From Ottowia thiooxydans DSM 14619 (lineage in GTDB: Bacteria > Pseudomonadota > Gammaproteobacteria > Burkholderiales > Burkholderiaceae_C): DNA of 64,000 nt. The stretch spans positions 1 through 64,000 of the forward strand of contig NZ_AUGX01000010.1 in assembly GCF_000422885.1 (NCBI RefSeq), in the 5' to 3' direction. Below, one piece after another: positions 1 through 8,460 of this stretch. Every line of letters starts with the position of its first letter. The first letter of the stretch is position 1. The position numbers and the translations under genes were made by a program. The notes below the pieces were generated by a model. The model worked only from the letters and a program-made list of their open reading frames with translations. It had not been told where the DNA came from and did not search any database.

Positions 1-558
<558 letters not shown>

Positions 559-804
559 TTAGCGCTTAACCACCGACCATCCCGCATGTAAATTCTGAGT
601 ATCGTTTTCATAATCCCAAACCGTTGCACACCGCTCGCACTGATATCGCGTAATGGTCACCATGCCCGAGGCGCGCTCCTCTTTGCGATTGCGACGCTGG
701 GCGAGCTCCGGGTGGCCGGGGGCGCGGCGCCAATTGCGCTGGATTCCGGCACAGGAATCACACATGGCTGCCTTATCAGGCTCGGGGGAAGTATTGGCGG
801 TCAT
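559..804 (-). CDS. Small hypothetical protein with two Cys pairs
   Basis: This is an 81-residue protein starting at MTANTSPEP. It has a CDSC pair near residue 15 and a CERC pair near residue 61, a spacing that could hold one zinc in a ribbon or rubredoxin-like fold. The end is Trp/Asp-rich (WDYEND). An upstream in-frame ATG at 840 would add 12 residues. Neither start has a strong ribosome binding site; the shorter one was chosen because the extension is unremarkable. No function is recognised. It sits alone between the IS remnant and the DTW gene. Confidence 0.55.
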   Translation of the reverse strand: MTANTSPEPDKAAMCDSCAGIQRNWRRAPGHPELAQRRNRKEERASGMVTITRYQCERCATVWDYENDTQNLHAGWSVVKR

Positions 805-885
805 AGAGTTTGAAAGCGGGAAAGCGGGATAACAGACCATTGTGCCGCATGCGGGCTCGGCCGTAGATTGGAAAACCTGCGTAAT

Positions 886-1665
886 TCAGCTTGCTGGGAG
901 ATGCGTTGACAATGCCCGCCAGCGCTGGCAAGCGGGGCTATCGATGTTCGGAGGCAACTGTTGCTTAGCCTGCAAATAGTGGTGAGTGAATAGATCCAGG
1001 TAGGCTTCGAGCGTCTGCGCAGCCTGAAGATCGCCACTAAGTTCCAGACACATGGCTGCCACTTCGGCAGTACAGAAGTGGTCGTCACGCGTCGAACGGC
1101 GTAATCGATAGCGCGATACCCTCTCCGGATGCAAGCTCAGCACTGGGAATTGATCGAGATAAGGGCTTTTACGAAACATCTTTCGCGCTTCTGACCAAGT
1201 CGCATCGAGCAGCACAAACAACGGTCGCTTCAGCGCAACGCCATCCAGCTCCGGCCCGGCTGGTTCCACCGAATGCAGCACACGTTCTGCCGCCACATAT
1301 TCGCCAGGGAACACGATAAAAGGCTGCCATTGTGGATCAGCGAGCAATGTCAGCAGGTCTGGATCCACTTCAGTGCGTGCCCAGCTGAAAGCAAAGGTGT
1401 CGGCTACCACATCGGCCACTAGCCAGCCAGTGTTGCTGGGCTTGAGCGGCTCGGTGTCTGCGAGCAAAAGACAGACTCCCGCCTGTGTGACCTGGGTCGG
1501 GCGTAGAGCGCAGAGGCAATGGCTGGGGCGCAGCCGGCAACCCGCACAGCGCTCGCCGCGCGGACCGCCACGCGCCATAAACGACGTAGTGCTACGCGCA
1601 CTCCTTCGTGCGCGTAGCCGGGACACGGCATGAGGTGTGACCTCCATGGGGGTGCTTTGCTCCAT
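886..1665 (-). CDS. DTW-domain tRNA-uridine aminocarboxypropyltransferase family protein
   Basis: DTW-domain proteins (E. coli TapT/YfiP, eukaryotic DTWD1/2) transfer the 3-amino-3-carboxypropyl group of SAM to uridine in tRNA, forming acp3U. The 259-residue protein has the Cys cluster C40, C43, C50, C52 and the family D-x-T-W signature at 154-157 (DATW). It also has the EPLKPSNTG segment near 72-80, which matches the family E-x-x-(K/R)-x-x-NTG motif. It starts 3 nt after the stop of the upstream methyltransferase gene, so the two are probably co-transcribed. A second ATG at residue 7 is a possible start. Family assignment is strong; the tRNA position modified is not known. Confidence 0.85.
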   Translation of the reverse strand: MEQSTPMEVTPHAVSRLRARRSARSTTSFMARGGPRGERCAGCRLRPSHCLCALRPTQVTQAGVCLLLADTEPLKPSNTGWLVADVVADTFAFSWARTEVDPDLLTLLADPQWQPFIVFPGEYVAAERVLHSVEPAGPELDGVALKRPLFVLLDATWSEARKMFRKSPYLDQFPVLSLHPERVSRYRLRRSTRDDHFCTAEVAAMCLELSGDLQAAQTLEAYLDLFTHHYLQAKQQLPPNIDSPACQRWRALSTHLPAS

Positions 1666-1668
1666 TTT

Positions 1669-2274
1669 TTAGCGGGCAGCGGCTTCAAGCTCGAAGAGCG
1701 GTACTGGCGCGTCGCGATGCAGCCAGACGCCGCCGCCGAGTTCATTGAAATTCTGTGACAGACCACGTCGGTACAGCTGGGCGCGATGCCGGAACAGTCG
1801 CGGATCGGTCAAGGTCTCATCGAGAGTTTCGCGTTCCCAGTCCTCATGGGAGACCGCTTCGATATACAGCGCGCCCTTGCTGAGAACGCCGAAGTTGCGC
1901 AACGCGAGCTTGAGGTCTTCAGGGCTTAGATAAGGCAGTACGCCCTGGCAGATCACGAAATCAAAAGGCTTGTTCGCGCGGTAATCAATCACAGAACCTC
2001 GCTCCCAGCCAAAGCGTTCGCACAGATACGGGCTGAACTCGACCCCATGAAAAGTGGCTTGCGGGAAATGCCGCGCAATCACTTCACGCCAGAGCCCGAT
2101 GCCACAACCCAGATCCAGTACCCGGTGCACTGGCACCCTCAGATACTTTAAATAACTGCAGACAAAGCTACCCAACCGCTCAATGTGCTGAGGGTCCACT
2201 ACGCTGGTTTTCTTGTCGAAGTAGTAGCGCTGGTAATACGCCTCGTCGAACCAGCTGTCACTTGCAGATTTCAC
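1669..2274 (-). CDS. Class I SAM-dependent methyltransferase
   Basis: This 201-residue protein has a Rossmann-like methyltransferase core. Motif I is VLDLGCGIGLW near residues 51-61, followed by an acidic VEFSP strand that would bind the SAM ribose and FDFVICQGVLPYL as motif IV. The GTG start at 2274 was chosen because AGGAG lies 5 nt upstream; the longer reading begins with TTG. It precedes the DTW gene by 3 nt on the same strand, suggesting an operon of two SAM-dependent enzymes. The substrate cannot be told from the sequence. Confidence 0.8.
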   Translation of the reverse strand: MKSASDSWFDEAYYQRYYFDKKTSVVDPQHIERLGSFVCSYLKYLRVPVHRVLDLGCGIGLWREVIARHFPQATFHGVEFSPYLCERFGWERGSVIDYRANKPFDFVICQGVLPYLSPEDLKLALRNFGVLSKGALYIEAVSHEDWERETLDETLTDPRLFRHRAQLYRRGLSQNFNELGGGVWLHRDAPVPLFELEAAAR

Positions 2275-2454
2275 GCACTCTCCTGTCCAACCCAAAAAGC
2301 AAAAAAAACGCCTATAGCGCGTTCAACAGCGCCGCGAGGAAACGTGGAACACGCTCTTACTCGCTCAAGTATCGTCAATCGACAGAATGAGACTGAGCGC
2401 AGAAGGCATAAGGGGCGTGATTTGCACGCAAGGATGGGCAGCTCAAGGCGTGCG

Positions 2455-3249
2455 TCATGGGTGCCACACGCCAGCGCGGGGCGTTGCATTCGTTTCGATT
2501 GAGCCTGCGAGCGCGTAGGAAATTTCGTTGGCCGTTCTGATGACCGTATGAGCGAAGGCCTCAAGTTTTGTTGGTGACAACCGGGATTCCGGTCCCGATA
2601 TGCACACACTGCCCAGCAGTCGCCAGTTTTTACCGAATACGGGGGCCGATACCGTGGCGACACCTTGCTCGCGTTCGCTGATGGACCAGTGATAGCCCCG
2701 CCTGCGGATCTCTTCGTAAACCTCGCCCGGCTCGCCGGAGAATGCAAGGATGACGCGCCCAGGAGAGCCCTTGTCGAGCGGAAGCCCTTCGCCCATGCGT
2801 GCATGGTGTCGCAGTGCTTGTGGCCCTTCAACACGAACCAGACAGGTGCGTAGCTGGTCTTCCCTCACATAAAACGCGGCGCTTTCGCCAGTGATTTGCG
2901 TGAGCCCACGCAATGCGGGCTCCACCACGTTCTGCAAATCAAAACCCGATTGATAGCGAGCGCCTAGCCACCCGGCTGCAGGCCCCAGGCGCCATTCACC
3001 GTCCTCGCGTTGAACCATGTAGTTTGCGTGTCCCAGGGTACGCGCAAGGCGCAAAACAGTGGTCTTGTGCAAGCCGCATCGGCGGCTGAGTTCAGCCAGA
3101 GACAGCTTCGACTCCCCTAGCGCGAAGGCATCCAATAACTTGAGCGCTCGTGCGACGGCAATCACTCCTGCGTCCGGCGAAACGGAGTTCGCTGCTGCGT
3201 CCGCGGTTAGCGGCGTCTGGGGGGTGGATGGAGTGCGTGAAGGCGCCAT
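2455..3249 (-). CDS. IclR family transcriptional regulator
   Basis: IclR regulators have an N-terminal winged helix and a C-terminal GAF-like effector domain. Here the winged helix covers about residues 28-85 (VARALKLLDAF, LAELSRRCGLHKTTVLRLARTL). The effector domain contains QITGESAAFYVRE and the GSPGRVILAF segment. At 264 residues it has normal length. It is divergent from the Bug/RraA/dehydrogenase/lactonase cluster, separated by 130 bp, and probably controls it in response to the organic acid degraded there. Confidence 0.9.
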   Translation of the reverse strand: MAPSRTPSTPQTPLTADAAANSVSPDAGVIAVARALKLLDAFALGESKLSLAELSRRCGLHKTTVLRLARTLGHANYMVQREDGEWRLGPAAGWLGARYQSGFDLQNVVEPALRGLTQITGESAAFYVREDQLRTCLVRVEGPQALRHHARMGEGLPLDKGSPGRVILAFSGEPGEVYEEIRRRGYHWSISEREQGVATVSAPVFGKNWRLLGSVCISGPESRLSPTKLEAFAHTVIRTANEISYALAGSIETNATPRAGVWHP

Positions 3250-3266
3250 AGTGCGTTTCTTAGTTT

Positions 3267-3278
3267 GGAACGAGTTTC
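3267..3278. promoter_or_regulatory. Possible IclR operator in divergent promoter
   Basis: The 130-bp divergent region contains an imperfect inverted repeat GGAAC-GA-GTTTC about 20 bp from the iclR start. IclR-type regulators often bind palindromes with GGAAA/TTTCC-like arms. This is a weak dyad with one arm mismatch, assigned mainly from position. Confidence 0.3.
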
Positions 3279-3379
3279 ATTGTACGCAACCATGTTGCAC
3301 CAGTCGAATCGTTTTTTTAAAGTTCAGCCCAGCCGATGGCGACGCCAGAGCTGATGAACTAATTCAAACGGAGACATAC

Positions 3380-4384
3380 ATGCCCCTCTTTTCCCTATCA
3401 CGGTCCTGGTCTACACACCTCGTTGGCGCGGCGCTGGCCATTACAGCCAGCGCCTTTCCCATGGCTGCGGCCACGGCTCAGTCAGCCTACCCGGCGAAAC
3501 CCATCCGACTTGTGGTTCCCTTCCCTCCTGGAGGCGGCACAGACATGGTTGCGCGTTCTGTCGTGCAGAAACTGACCGAGCAAACCAAATGGAACGTAAT
3601 CGTGGATAACCGCCCTGGCGCCGGTGGCAATCTGGGCGTAGACGCAGCAGCCAAGGCTGAACCGGACGGGTACACGCTCGTCATGGGGCAGACCAGTAAC
3701 CTGGCTATCAACCCCACGCTGTACAAAAAACTGCCTTACGACCCACTGAAGAACTTGGCACCGGTCGTCCTGGTGTCATCGTCCCCAATCGTGATGGCAG
3801 CACCTGCCAACTCAAAGTTCAATAGCTTTGCCGACGTTGTGGCCGCCGCGAAAGCCAACCCGGATGGCATCACCCTGGGGTATTCAGGTAACGGTACGGT
3901 CGCACATCTATCGAGTGAACTGGCGCAGAACGCTGCCGGGATCAAGCTGCGCCACGTCCCGTACAAAGGCGCGGCACAAGCCATGACAGATCTCGTAGGA
4001 GGACAGATTGATTTGTACATGTCTTCCGTGCCCACACTATTAGGCCAGGTGCGCAATGGCAAGCTCAAGATCATCGCCATTACATCTGCCAAACGCTCTG
4101 CTCAGTTGCCAGACGTCCCCACTTTGGCGGAATCGGGTTACAAAAACTCTGAAGCGGTGACCTGGTTCGGCATCTTGGCGCCAGCCGGTACGCCGGCCCC
4201 TATCGTGGCTCAGCTCAACAAGGCTATCAACCAGGTACTGCAACAACCGGACGTGGCGGAAAAACTGCGTTCGGAGGGGGGTGAAGTCCTGGGGGGCACC
4301 CCCGAGCAGTTCAGCACGCTGCTGCGCACTGAGATTCCTCGTTGGGCCAAGATTGTCAAGGACTCAGGTGCGAGCCTGGACTAA
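3380..4384 (+). CDS. Bug/TctC-family extracytoplasmic solute-binding protein
   Basis: This 334-residue periplasmic protein starts at the ATG at 3380; the reading frame upstream merely runs antisense to iclR. A signal peptide ends near ATAQSAYPAKP. The Bug hallmark follows: PIRLVVPFPPGGGTDMVAR, then GAGGNLG, EPDGYTL and HVPYKGAAQAMTDLVGGQID. Bug proteins bind carboxylates such as tricarboxylates, amino acids or aromatic acids. No TctA or TctB membrane subunit is encoded in the window, which is typical of orphan Bug genes. It heads a plus-strand catabolic cluster and probably binds its substrate. Confidence 0.9.
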   Translation: MPLFSLSRSWSTHLVGAALAITASAFPMAAATAQSAYPAKPIRLVVPFPPGGGTDMVARSVVQKLTEQTKWNVIVDNRPGAGGNLGVDAAAKAEPDGYTLVMGQTSNLAINPTLYKKLPYDPLKNLAPVVLVSSSPIVMAAPANSKFNSFADVVAAAKANPDGITLGYSGNGTVAHLSSELAQNAAGIKLRHVPYKGAAQAMTDLVGGQIDLYMSSVPTLLGQVRNGKLKIIAITSAKRSAQLPDVPTLAESGYKNSEAVTWFGILAPAGTPAPIVAQLNKAINQVLQQPDVAEKLRSEGGEVLGGTPEQFSTLLRTEIPRWAKIVKDSGASLD

Positions 4385-4617
4385 GACCGCTCACTAAGTC
4401 TCCGGCAATTCGCCAGTGAGCGCGATGTTCCGCGAGTGCTTTGCCGCGCCGAGTTTTCTCTCGGTGGGCACCGACACACCCAACGTTGTGCTGCCCTGCC
4501 CTGCCCGGCGCTCAGCCTTGCCTCGTAAGCCGAGGGCAAGCGGGCCCCGGATGTATTCACCGTGCGGGCCGTCCGCGCGCTGCATCTGCTTCCCCAAACC
4601 TACCTGACTGAACCACC

Positions 4618-5304
4618 ATGAGCCAACTTCCTGAAATCATCCGTGACATCGAACGCGTCAGCACTGATGTTGTCAACAAGGCATCTACCTTTCAGGCCGC
4701 CATCCTGGCCGATGTGGCGGGTCGCCGCGGCACCATGCACGGCCGTGTGGCACCCGTGCACCACAGCATGAAGGTAGCTGGTCCGGCCTTCACAGTAGAG
4801 GTTCGTCCGGGGGACAACCTCATGATCCATGCCGCCATTGCGCTTGCCCGGCCTGGTGATGTACTGGTGATTGATGGCAAAGGCGATCAAACCGCCGCGT
4901 TGATGGGTACTCTGATGCTCAGCGCCTGCAAGAAACTCGGCCTGGCTGGTGTGATCGTAGACGCTGCGATCCGAGACAAGCTGGAACTGCTGGAATTGGA
5001 CTTCCCAGTGTTCAGCGCAGGCTTCAACCCCGCCGGCCCCACCAAATACGTACCAGGACGCATCAATCACCCCATCAGCGCGGGGGGTGCAGTGGTAAAC
5101 GCGGGTGACTTGGTGGTGGGTGATGCCGATGGTGTGGTTGTGATCGAGCGCGCCAAGGCCCCCGCCATGTTGGCGCTGGCCGACAAGAAAGTGGCCGACG
5201 AGGCCGCCCGCCTTGATGCCATTGCCCGCGGTGACACTGCATCGAAATGGCTACCCGCTGCACTGCGCGCCGCCGGCGTGTTGAAGGAAGGAGAGTCGCT
5301 GTGA
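4618..5304 (+). CDS. RraA-family protein (HMG-aldolase / oxaloacetate decarboxylase type)
   Basis: The RraA fold includes class II 4-hydroxy-4-methyl-2-oxoglutarate aldolases, oxaloacetate decarboxylases and RNase E inhibitors. This 228-residue protein has the fold's signature segments: AILADVAGRRGTM, the RPGDNLMIHAAIALARPGDVLVIDG strand, the GVIVDAAIRD metal/substrate loop, and the V-x-x-GDLVVGDADGVVVI C-terminal strand. R-D at the end of that loop is the pair expected in active aldolases. Its setting beside a 2-hydroxyacid dehydrogenase and Bug proteins favours an enzyme over an RNase regulator. The 233-bp gap upstream shows no other gene. It overlaps the next gene at GTGA. Confidence 0.85.
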   Translation: MSQLPEIIRDIERVSTDVVNKASTFQAAILADVAGRRGTMHGRVAPVHHSMKVAGPAFTVEVRPGDNLMIHAAIALARPGDVLVIDGKGDQTAALMGTLMLSACKKLGLAGVIVDAAIRDKLELLELDFPVFSAGFNPAGPTKYVPGRINHPISAGGAVVNAGDLVVGDADGVVVIERAKAPAMLALADKKVADEAARLDAIARGDTASKWLPAALRAAGVLKEGESL

Positions 5305-6236
5305 GCACCATCCTAGTGACGGGTGCAGACCTGGCACCGCAAGCGCTGGCCCTGTTGACGGCCTTCGAAATCGTCTACGCTGGCAAGACTCCCTCTGACA
5401 ACGATCTGATCGCCCTGTGCCGTGCGCACAACCCGGTGGCCATCATCGTGCGCTATGGCAAGGTGGGCGCAGCGGTGATGGATGCCGCACCGGCGCTCAG
5501 AGTCATCTCCAAGCACGGCAGTGGCACCGACACGATAGACAAGATCGCTGCAAAAGCCCGTGGGATTGAGGTAGTGGCGGCTCTGGGGGCCAATGCTGCT
5601 GCCGTGGCAGAACAAGCCCTGGCCTTGATGCTCGCGTGCGCCAAATCCGTAGTGACACTAGATACCCGAATGCATGCCGGCCATTGGGACAAACCTACGC
5701 ACAAGAGCTTGGAGTTGGGCGGGCGCACTGTGGGTCTGGTGGGGCTGGGAGCGATTGGCCTGCGTTTCGCCAAGATGGCAGATGCGCTGGGCATGCGCGT
5801 GATTGGCTTTGACCCATTCGCCAAGAATCTGCCCGATTACGTGCAGAGTGTAGATATGGACACGATCTGGCGCGAGTCCGATGTGGTGTCGTTGCACTGT
5901 CCGCTGACTGACGAAAACCGGGGGCTACTCAACGAACGCACGCTGGCGCAATGCAAACGCGGCGTGATCGTCGTAAATACTGCACGCGGTGGGCTGATCG
6001 ACGAGGCTGCGTTGCTCATCGCCGTGAAGTCCGGCCAGGTGAGCGCTGCAGGGTTGGACAGTTTTGCGGTAGAGCCCATGATGGCTGGTCACCCTTTCCA
6101 GGGCGAAAGGAACTTCGTTCTTAGCCCCCATATCGGTGGTGTTTCCAGCGATGCTTACGTGAACATGGGCGTTGGGGCTGCGCGGAACGTGCTTCAGGTG
6201 CTGGCGCTTACGCCAGCAGACATAGGTGCGACTTAA
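5301..6236 (+). CDS. D-isomer-specific 2-hydroxyacid dehydrogenase (SerA-like)
   Basis: NAD-dependent enzymes of this family interconvert 2-hydroxy and 2-oxo acids. The 311-residue protein starts at GTG 5301, overlapping the upstream stop as GTGA and preceded by AAGGAAGGAGAG. Motifs are the NAD loop GLVGLGAIGLRFAK, the SLHCPLTDENRGLLN segment, VNTARGGLIDEAAL with the catalytic Arg region, and a C-terminal LSPHIGG with the catalytic His. It lacks the ACT domain of phosphoglycerate dehydrogenase, so a catabolic role with the RraA-like lyase is more likely than serine synthesis. Confidence 0.88.
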   Translation: MSTILVTGADLAPQALALLTAFEIVYAGKTPSDNDLIALCRAHNPVAIIVRYGKVGAAVMDAAPALRVISKHGSGTDTIDKIAAKARGIEVVAALGANAAAVAEQALALMLACAKSVVTLDTRMHAGHWDKPTHKSLELGGRTVGLVGLGAIGLRFAKMADALGMRVIGFDPFAKNLPDYVQSVDMDTIWRESDVVSLHCPLTDENRGLLNERTLAQCKRGVIVVNTARGGLIDEAALLIAVKSGQVSAAGLDSFAVEPMMAGHPFQGERNFVLSPHIGGVSSDAYVNMGVGAARNVLQVLALTPADIGAT

Positions 6237-6302
6237 AGGCCGATTGAACTACTGGTTGTAGACCCTTTGAGGGTCTGAAAACTTACTTTTTTTGGAGACA
6301 AC

Positions 6303-7259
6303 ATGATTTCTATATTCAAACCTCTTATCGCAGCCTGCGCCCTCGCCGCTACAGTGGCACATGCCGCATTTCCCGAGCGCCCAGTGACCATCGTTGTGCC
6401 TTATTCGCCCGGCGGCGCAGCCGACGCCGTGGCACGGGTTGTGGCTACGCGTCTGGGTGCGAAGTTGGGCACGAGCGTTATCGTGGACAACAAGGCCGGG
6501 GCAAGTGGCACCATTGGCGCCAGCTTTGTGGCCAAGGCGCCGGCTGACGGCTACACCATGCTGTACGACGCCACGCCACACTCCATCAACCCGCACATGT
6601 TCCCCAAGATGCCGTTTGCCAGCAATGCGCTGCAACCGTTGTCACTTGTGCTGTTAGCTCCCAATGTACTCATTGTGAAGGCTGATTCACCGTTCAAGAA
6701 TCTGAACGATCTGATCGCCAAGGCGAAGGCGCAGCCGGGCAAGCTCAACTTCGCATCAGGTGGCAGTGGCACCGTGCAACGCCTGGCAGCAGAGCTGATC
6801 AGCCAGCGTCTCAACCTGGATATGGTTCATGTGCCCTATAAGAGCGGTGGCCCAGCGATTACCGATGTGATTGCGGGGCAAGTCGATTTCATGTTCGGCA
6901 CAGTAGCTGCCACCTATCCGCATATATCGGGCGGCAAATTGCGCGCTCTGGCCGTGTCTGCCCCGGAACGCTCCAAGCGCCTGCCGGATGTGCCGACGGT
7001 CGCTGAAGCGGCTATTCCCGGGTACGAGGCCTATGAATGGAACGGCATGTTCTTGCCTTCCGGTACGCCCGAACCAGTGGTCACCAAACTGCGCCAAGCA
7101 TTGCAGGACGTGATGCAGGAAGATGAAGTGAAGCAGCGCCTGGCTGACATGGGCGCCCAGCCGATAGGCTCAACGCCGGCTGAATTCGCTGCTTTCCTCA
7201 AGAAAGAAGACGCCAAGTGGGGCGAAGTGGTTCGCAAGGGAAACTTCAAACTCGATTGA
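6303..7259 (+). CDS. Bug/TctC-family extracytoplasmic solute-binding protein
   Basis: This is the second Bug protein of the cluster, 318 residues, with GGAG 5 nt before the ATG. A short signal peptide ends near AHAAFPERP. It is followed by the Bug pattern VTIVVPYSPGGAADAVAR, GASGTIG, APADGYTMLYD, and HVPYKSGGPAITDVIAGQVDFMF. It is clearly diverged from the first Bug protein of the cluster, so the two probably bind related but different acids. No cognate TctAB pair is present. Confidence 0.9.
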   Translation: MISIFKPLIAACALAATVAHAAFPERPVTIVVPYSPGGAADAVARVVATRLGAKLGTSVIVDNKAGASGTIGASFVAKAPADGYTMLYDATPHSINPHMFPKMPFASNALQPLSLVLLAPNVLIVKADSPFKNLNDLIAKAKAQPGKLNFASGGSGTVQRLAAELISQRLNLDMVHVPYKSGGPAITDVIAGQVDFMFGTVAATYPHISGGKLRALAVSAPERSKRLPDVPTVAEAAIPGYEAYEWNGMFLPSGTPEPVVTKLRQALQDVMQEDEVKQRLADMGAQPIGSTPAEFAAFLKKEDAKWGEVVRKGNFKLD

Positions 7260-7388
7260 GCTTTTAGCTCTGTCAGCCATGACGACCTCGTCGATCTGTT
7301 GCAGGCCCGGGCAGGAAACGAGGTCGCCGTGAAGCGTATTCTGATGGACAAGCCGGTGCAGCTTGATCGCTTCAACACCGGACTTTGA
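7260..7388 (+). pseudogene. C-terminal gene remnant, unidentified
   Basis: Immediately after the Bug stop codon, and in the same frame, an open stretch encodes a protein-like tail. It has Leu-rich DLVDLLQARAGNEVAV, then KRILMDKPVQLDRFNTGL and a TGA at 7386-7388. It has no plausible start of its own and looks like the end of a lost gene. The parent family was not recognised. Confidence 0.35.
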
Positions 7389-7390
7389 GT

Positions 7391-8323
7391 ATGAAAGGCC
7401 TTTCCATGTTTTTGCTGCAAGCCCCCCAGATTCGGGAACTGGGTGTTTTCACCACCATGCCGGAACACTTTCGCCGCCGGGAACGCAGCGAGTGGGCTGA
7501 TGCCAATCGGGGAGGCACGGTGACGGATGCATTCCTGGAAGGCCCGGTATTCGACGAAGCCGGAAATCTCTACGTGACCGATATTCCTTGGGGGCGGATC
7601 TTCCGCATCGACCGGGAAGGAGCCTGGACGTTGGTCGCTGAGTACGATGGTGAACCCAATGGCATGAAGTTTTTGAATGCCCAAACACTGCTCATCACCG
7701 ACTACAAGAACGGTCTGATGCAGCTAAATGTGGCCAGCGGCCAGGTCACGCCTTATCTGCAGCGGCGCAATAGCGAGCGCTTTAAAGGAGTTAACGACCT
7801 GGTTTTCGACTCCGAAGGCAATCTGTACTTTACCGATCAAGGCCAGAGCGGCCTGCATGACCCCAGTGGTCGCCTATACAGACTTCGTCCAAGTGGGCAG
7901 TTGGATCTACTGCTGAGCAACGTGCCCAGTCCCAATGGAGTGGCGTTGTCGACTGACGGTCGGGTGCTGTATCTGGCTGTGACGCGTGGCAACTGTGTGT
8001 GGCGGGTGCCTCTATTGCCCGACGGAAGTGTTGCAAAGGTCAGTCAGTTCTTTACCTCCTACGGTCCGAGTGGGCCCGATGGCCTGGCTATGGACACACA
8101 GGGCCGCCTGTTAGTTGCAAACCCTGGTTTGGGTTATGTGTGGGTGCTGAATGCGCGCGCTGAGCCGGAAGTGGTTCTGCGTGGCATTGCCGGCAGCTCT
8201 ATCACTAACCTGGCTTTCGGAGGGGAAAACAACAACACGCTGTACGTCACTGATTCGACCCATGGACGGGTGTTGTGTGCGGCGCTGGATGCACCCGGTG
8301 CTCCACTTCACCGCAAAGCCTGA
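7391..8323 (+). CDS. SMP-30/gluconolactonase/LRE family protein
   Basis: SMP-30-fold enzymes are calcium- or zinc-dependent lactonases that open sugar or organic-acid lactones. The roughly 310-residue protein shows the beta-propeller pattern with the expected ligands: Glu in LEGPVFDEAGNLYVTD, Asn in SPNGVALSTDG, and Asp in GPDGLAMDTQGRL. The ATG at 7391 was chosen; an ATG at 7406 is also possible and neither has a good ribosome binding site. As the last gene of the cluster it suggests that the pathway substrate or an intermediate is a lactone or sugar-acid-like compound. Confidence 0.87.
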   Translation: MKGLSMFLLQAPQIRELGVFTTMPEHFRRRERSEWADANRGGTVTDAFLEGPVFDEAGNLYVTDIPWGRIFRIDREGAWTLVAEYDGEPNGMKFLNAQTLLITDYKNGLMQLNVASGQVTPYLQRRNSERFKGVNDLVFDSEGNLYFTDQGQSGLHDPSGRLYRLRPSGQLDLLLSNVPSPNGVALSTDGRVLYLAVTRGNCVWRVPLLPDGSVAKVSQFFTSYGPSGPDGLAMDTQGRLLVANPGLGYVWVLNARAEPEVVLRGIAGSSITNLAFGGENNNTLYVTDSTHGRVLCAALDAPGAPLHRKA

Positions 8324-8432
8324 CTGGGGGCCGAACTCCACAGCGCCGATACCCATCGCGCTAGCTTGGGTCTTTCTCAAACGACTGCGAACAGGTTCTG
8401 GGAAAGCAGGAAATCCAGGAATCCGTTAAACT

Positions 8433-8446
8433 ACCGACCGTTAGGT
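8433..8446 (+). promoter_or_regulatory. Candidate TetR operator upstream of the Bcr/CflA exporter
   Basis: ACCGACCGTTAGGT lies 15 bp before the exporter start. The promoter of the convergent tetR gene carries ACCGAACGGTAGGT on the opposite strand, matching 12 of 14 positions. A shared site ahead of both the efflux gene and the regulator gene is the usual layout for TetR control with autoregulation. Confidence 0.6.
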
Positions 8447-8460
8447 TTGTAGGAACTTTG

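Noticed and set aside
3059-3379. N-terminal extension of the first Bug protein
   Set aside because: The extra codons are antisense to iclR and lack a ribosome site; a normal signal peptide starts at 3380.
4394-4607. Short overlapping frames on both strands between the Bug and RraA genes
   Set aside because: Low-complexity Pro/Arg-rich products without family features; no good start sites.
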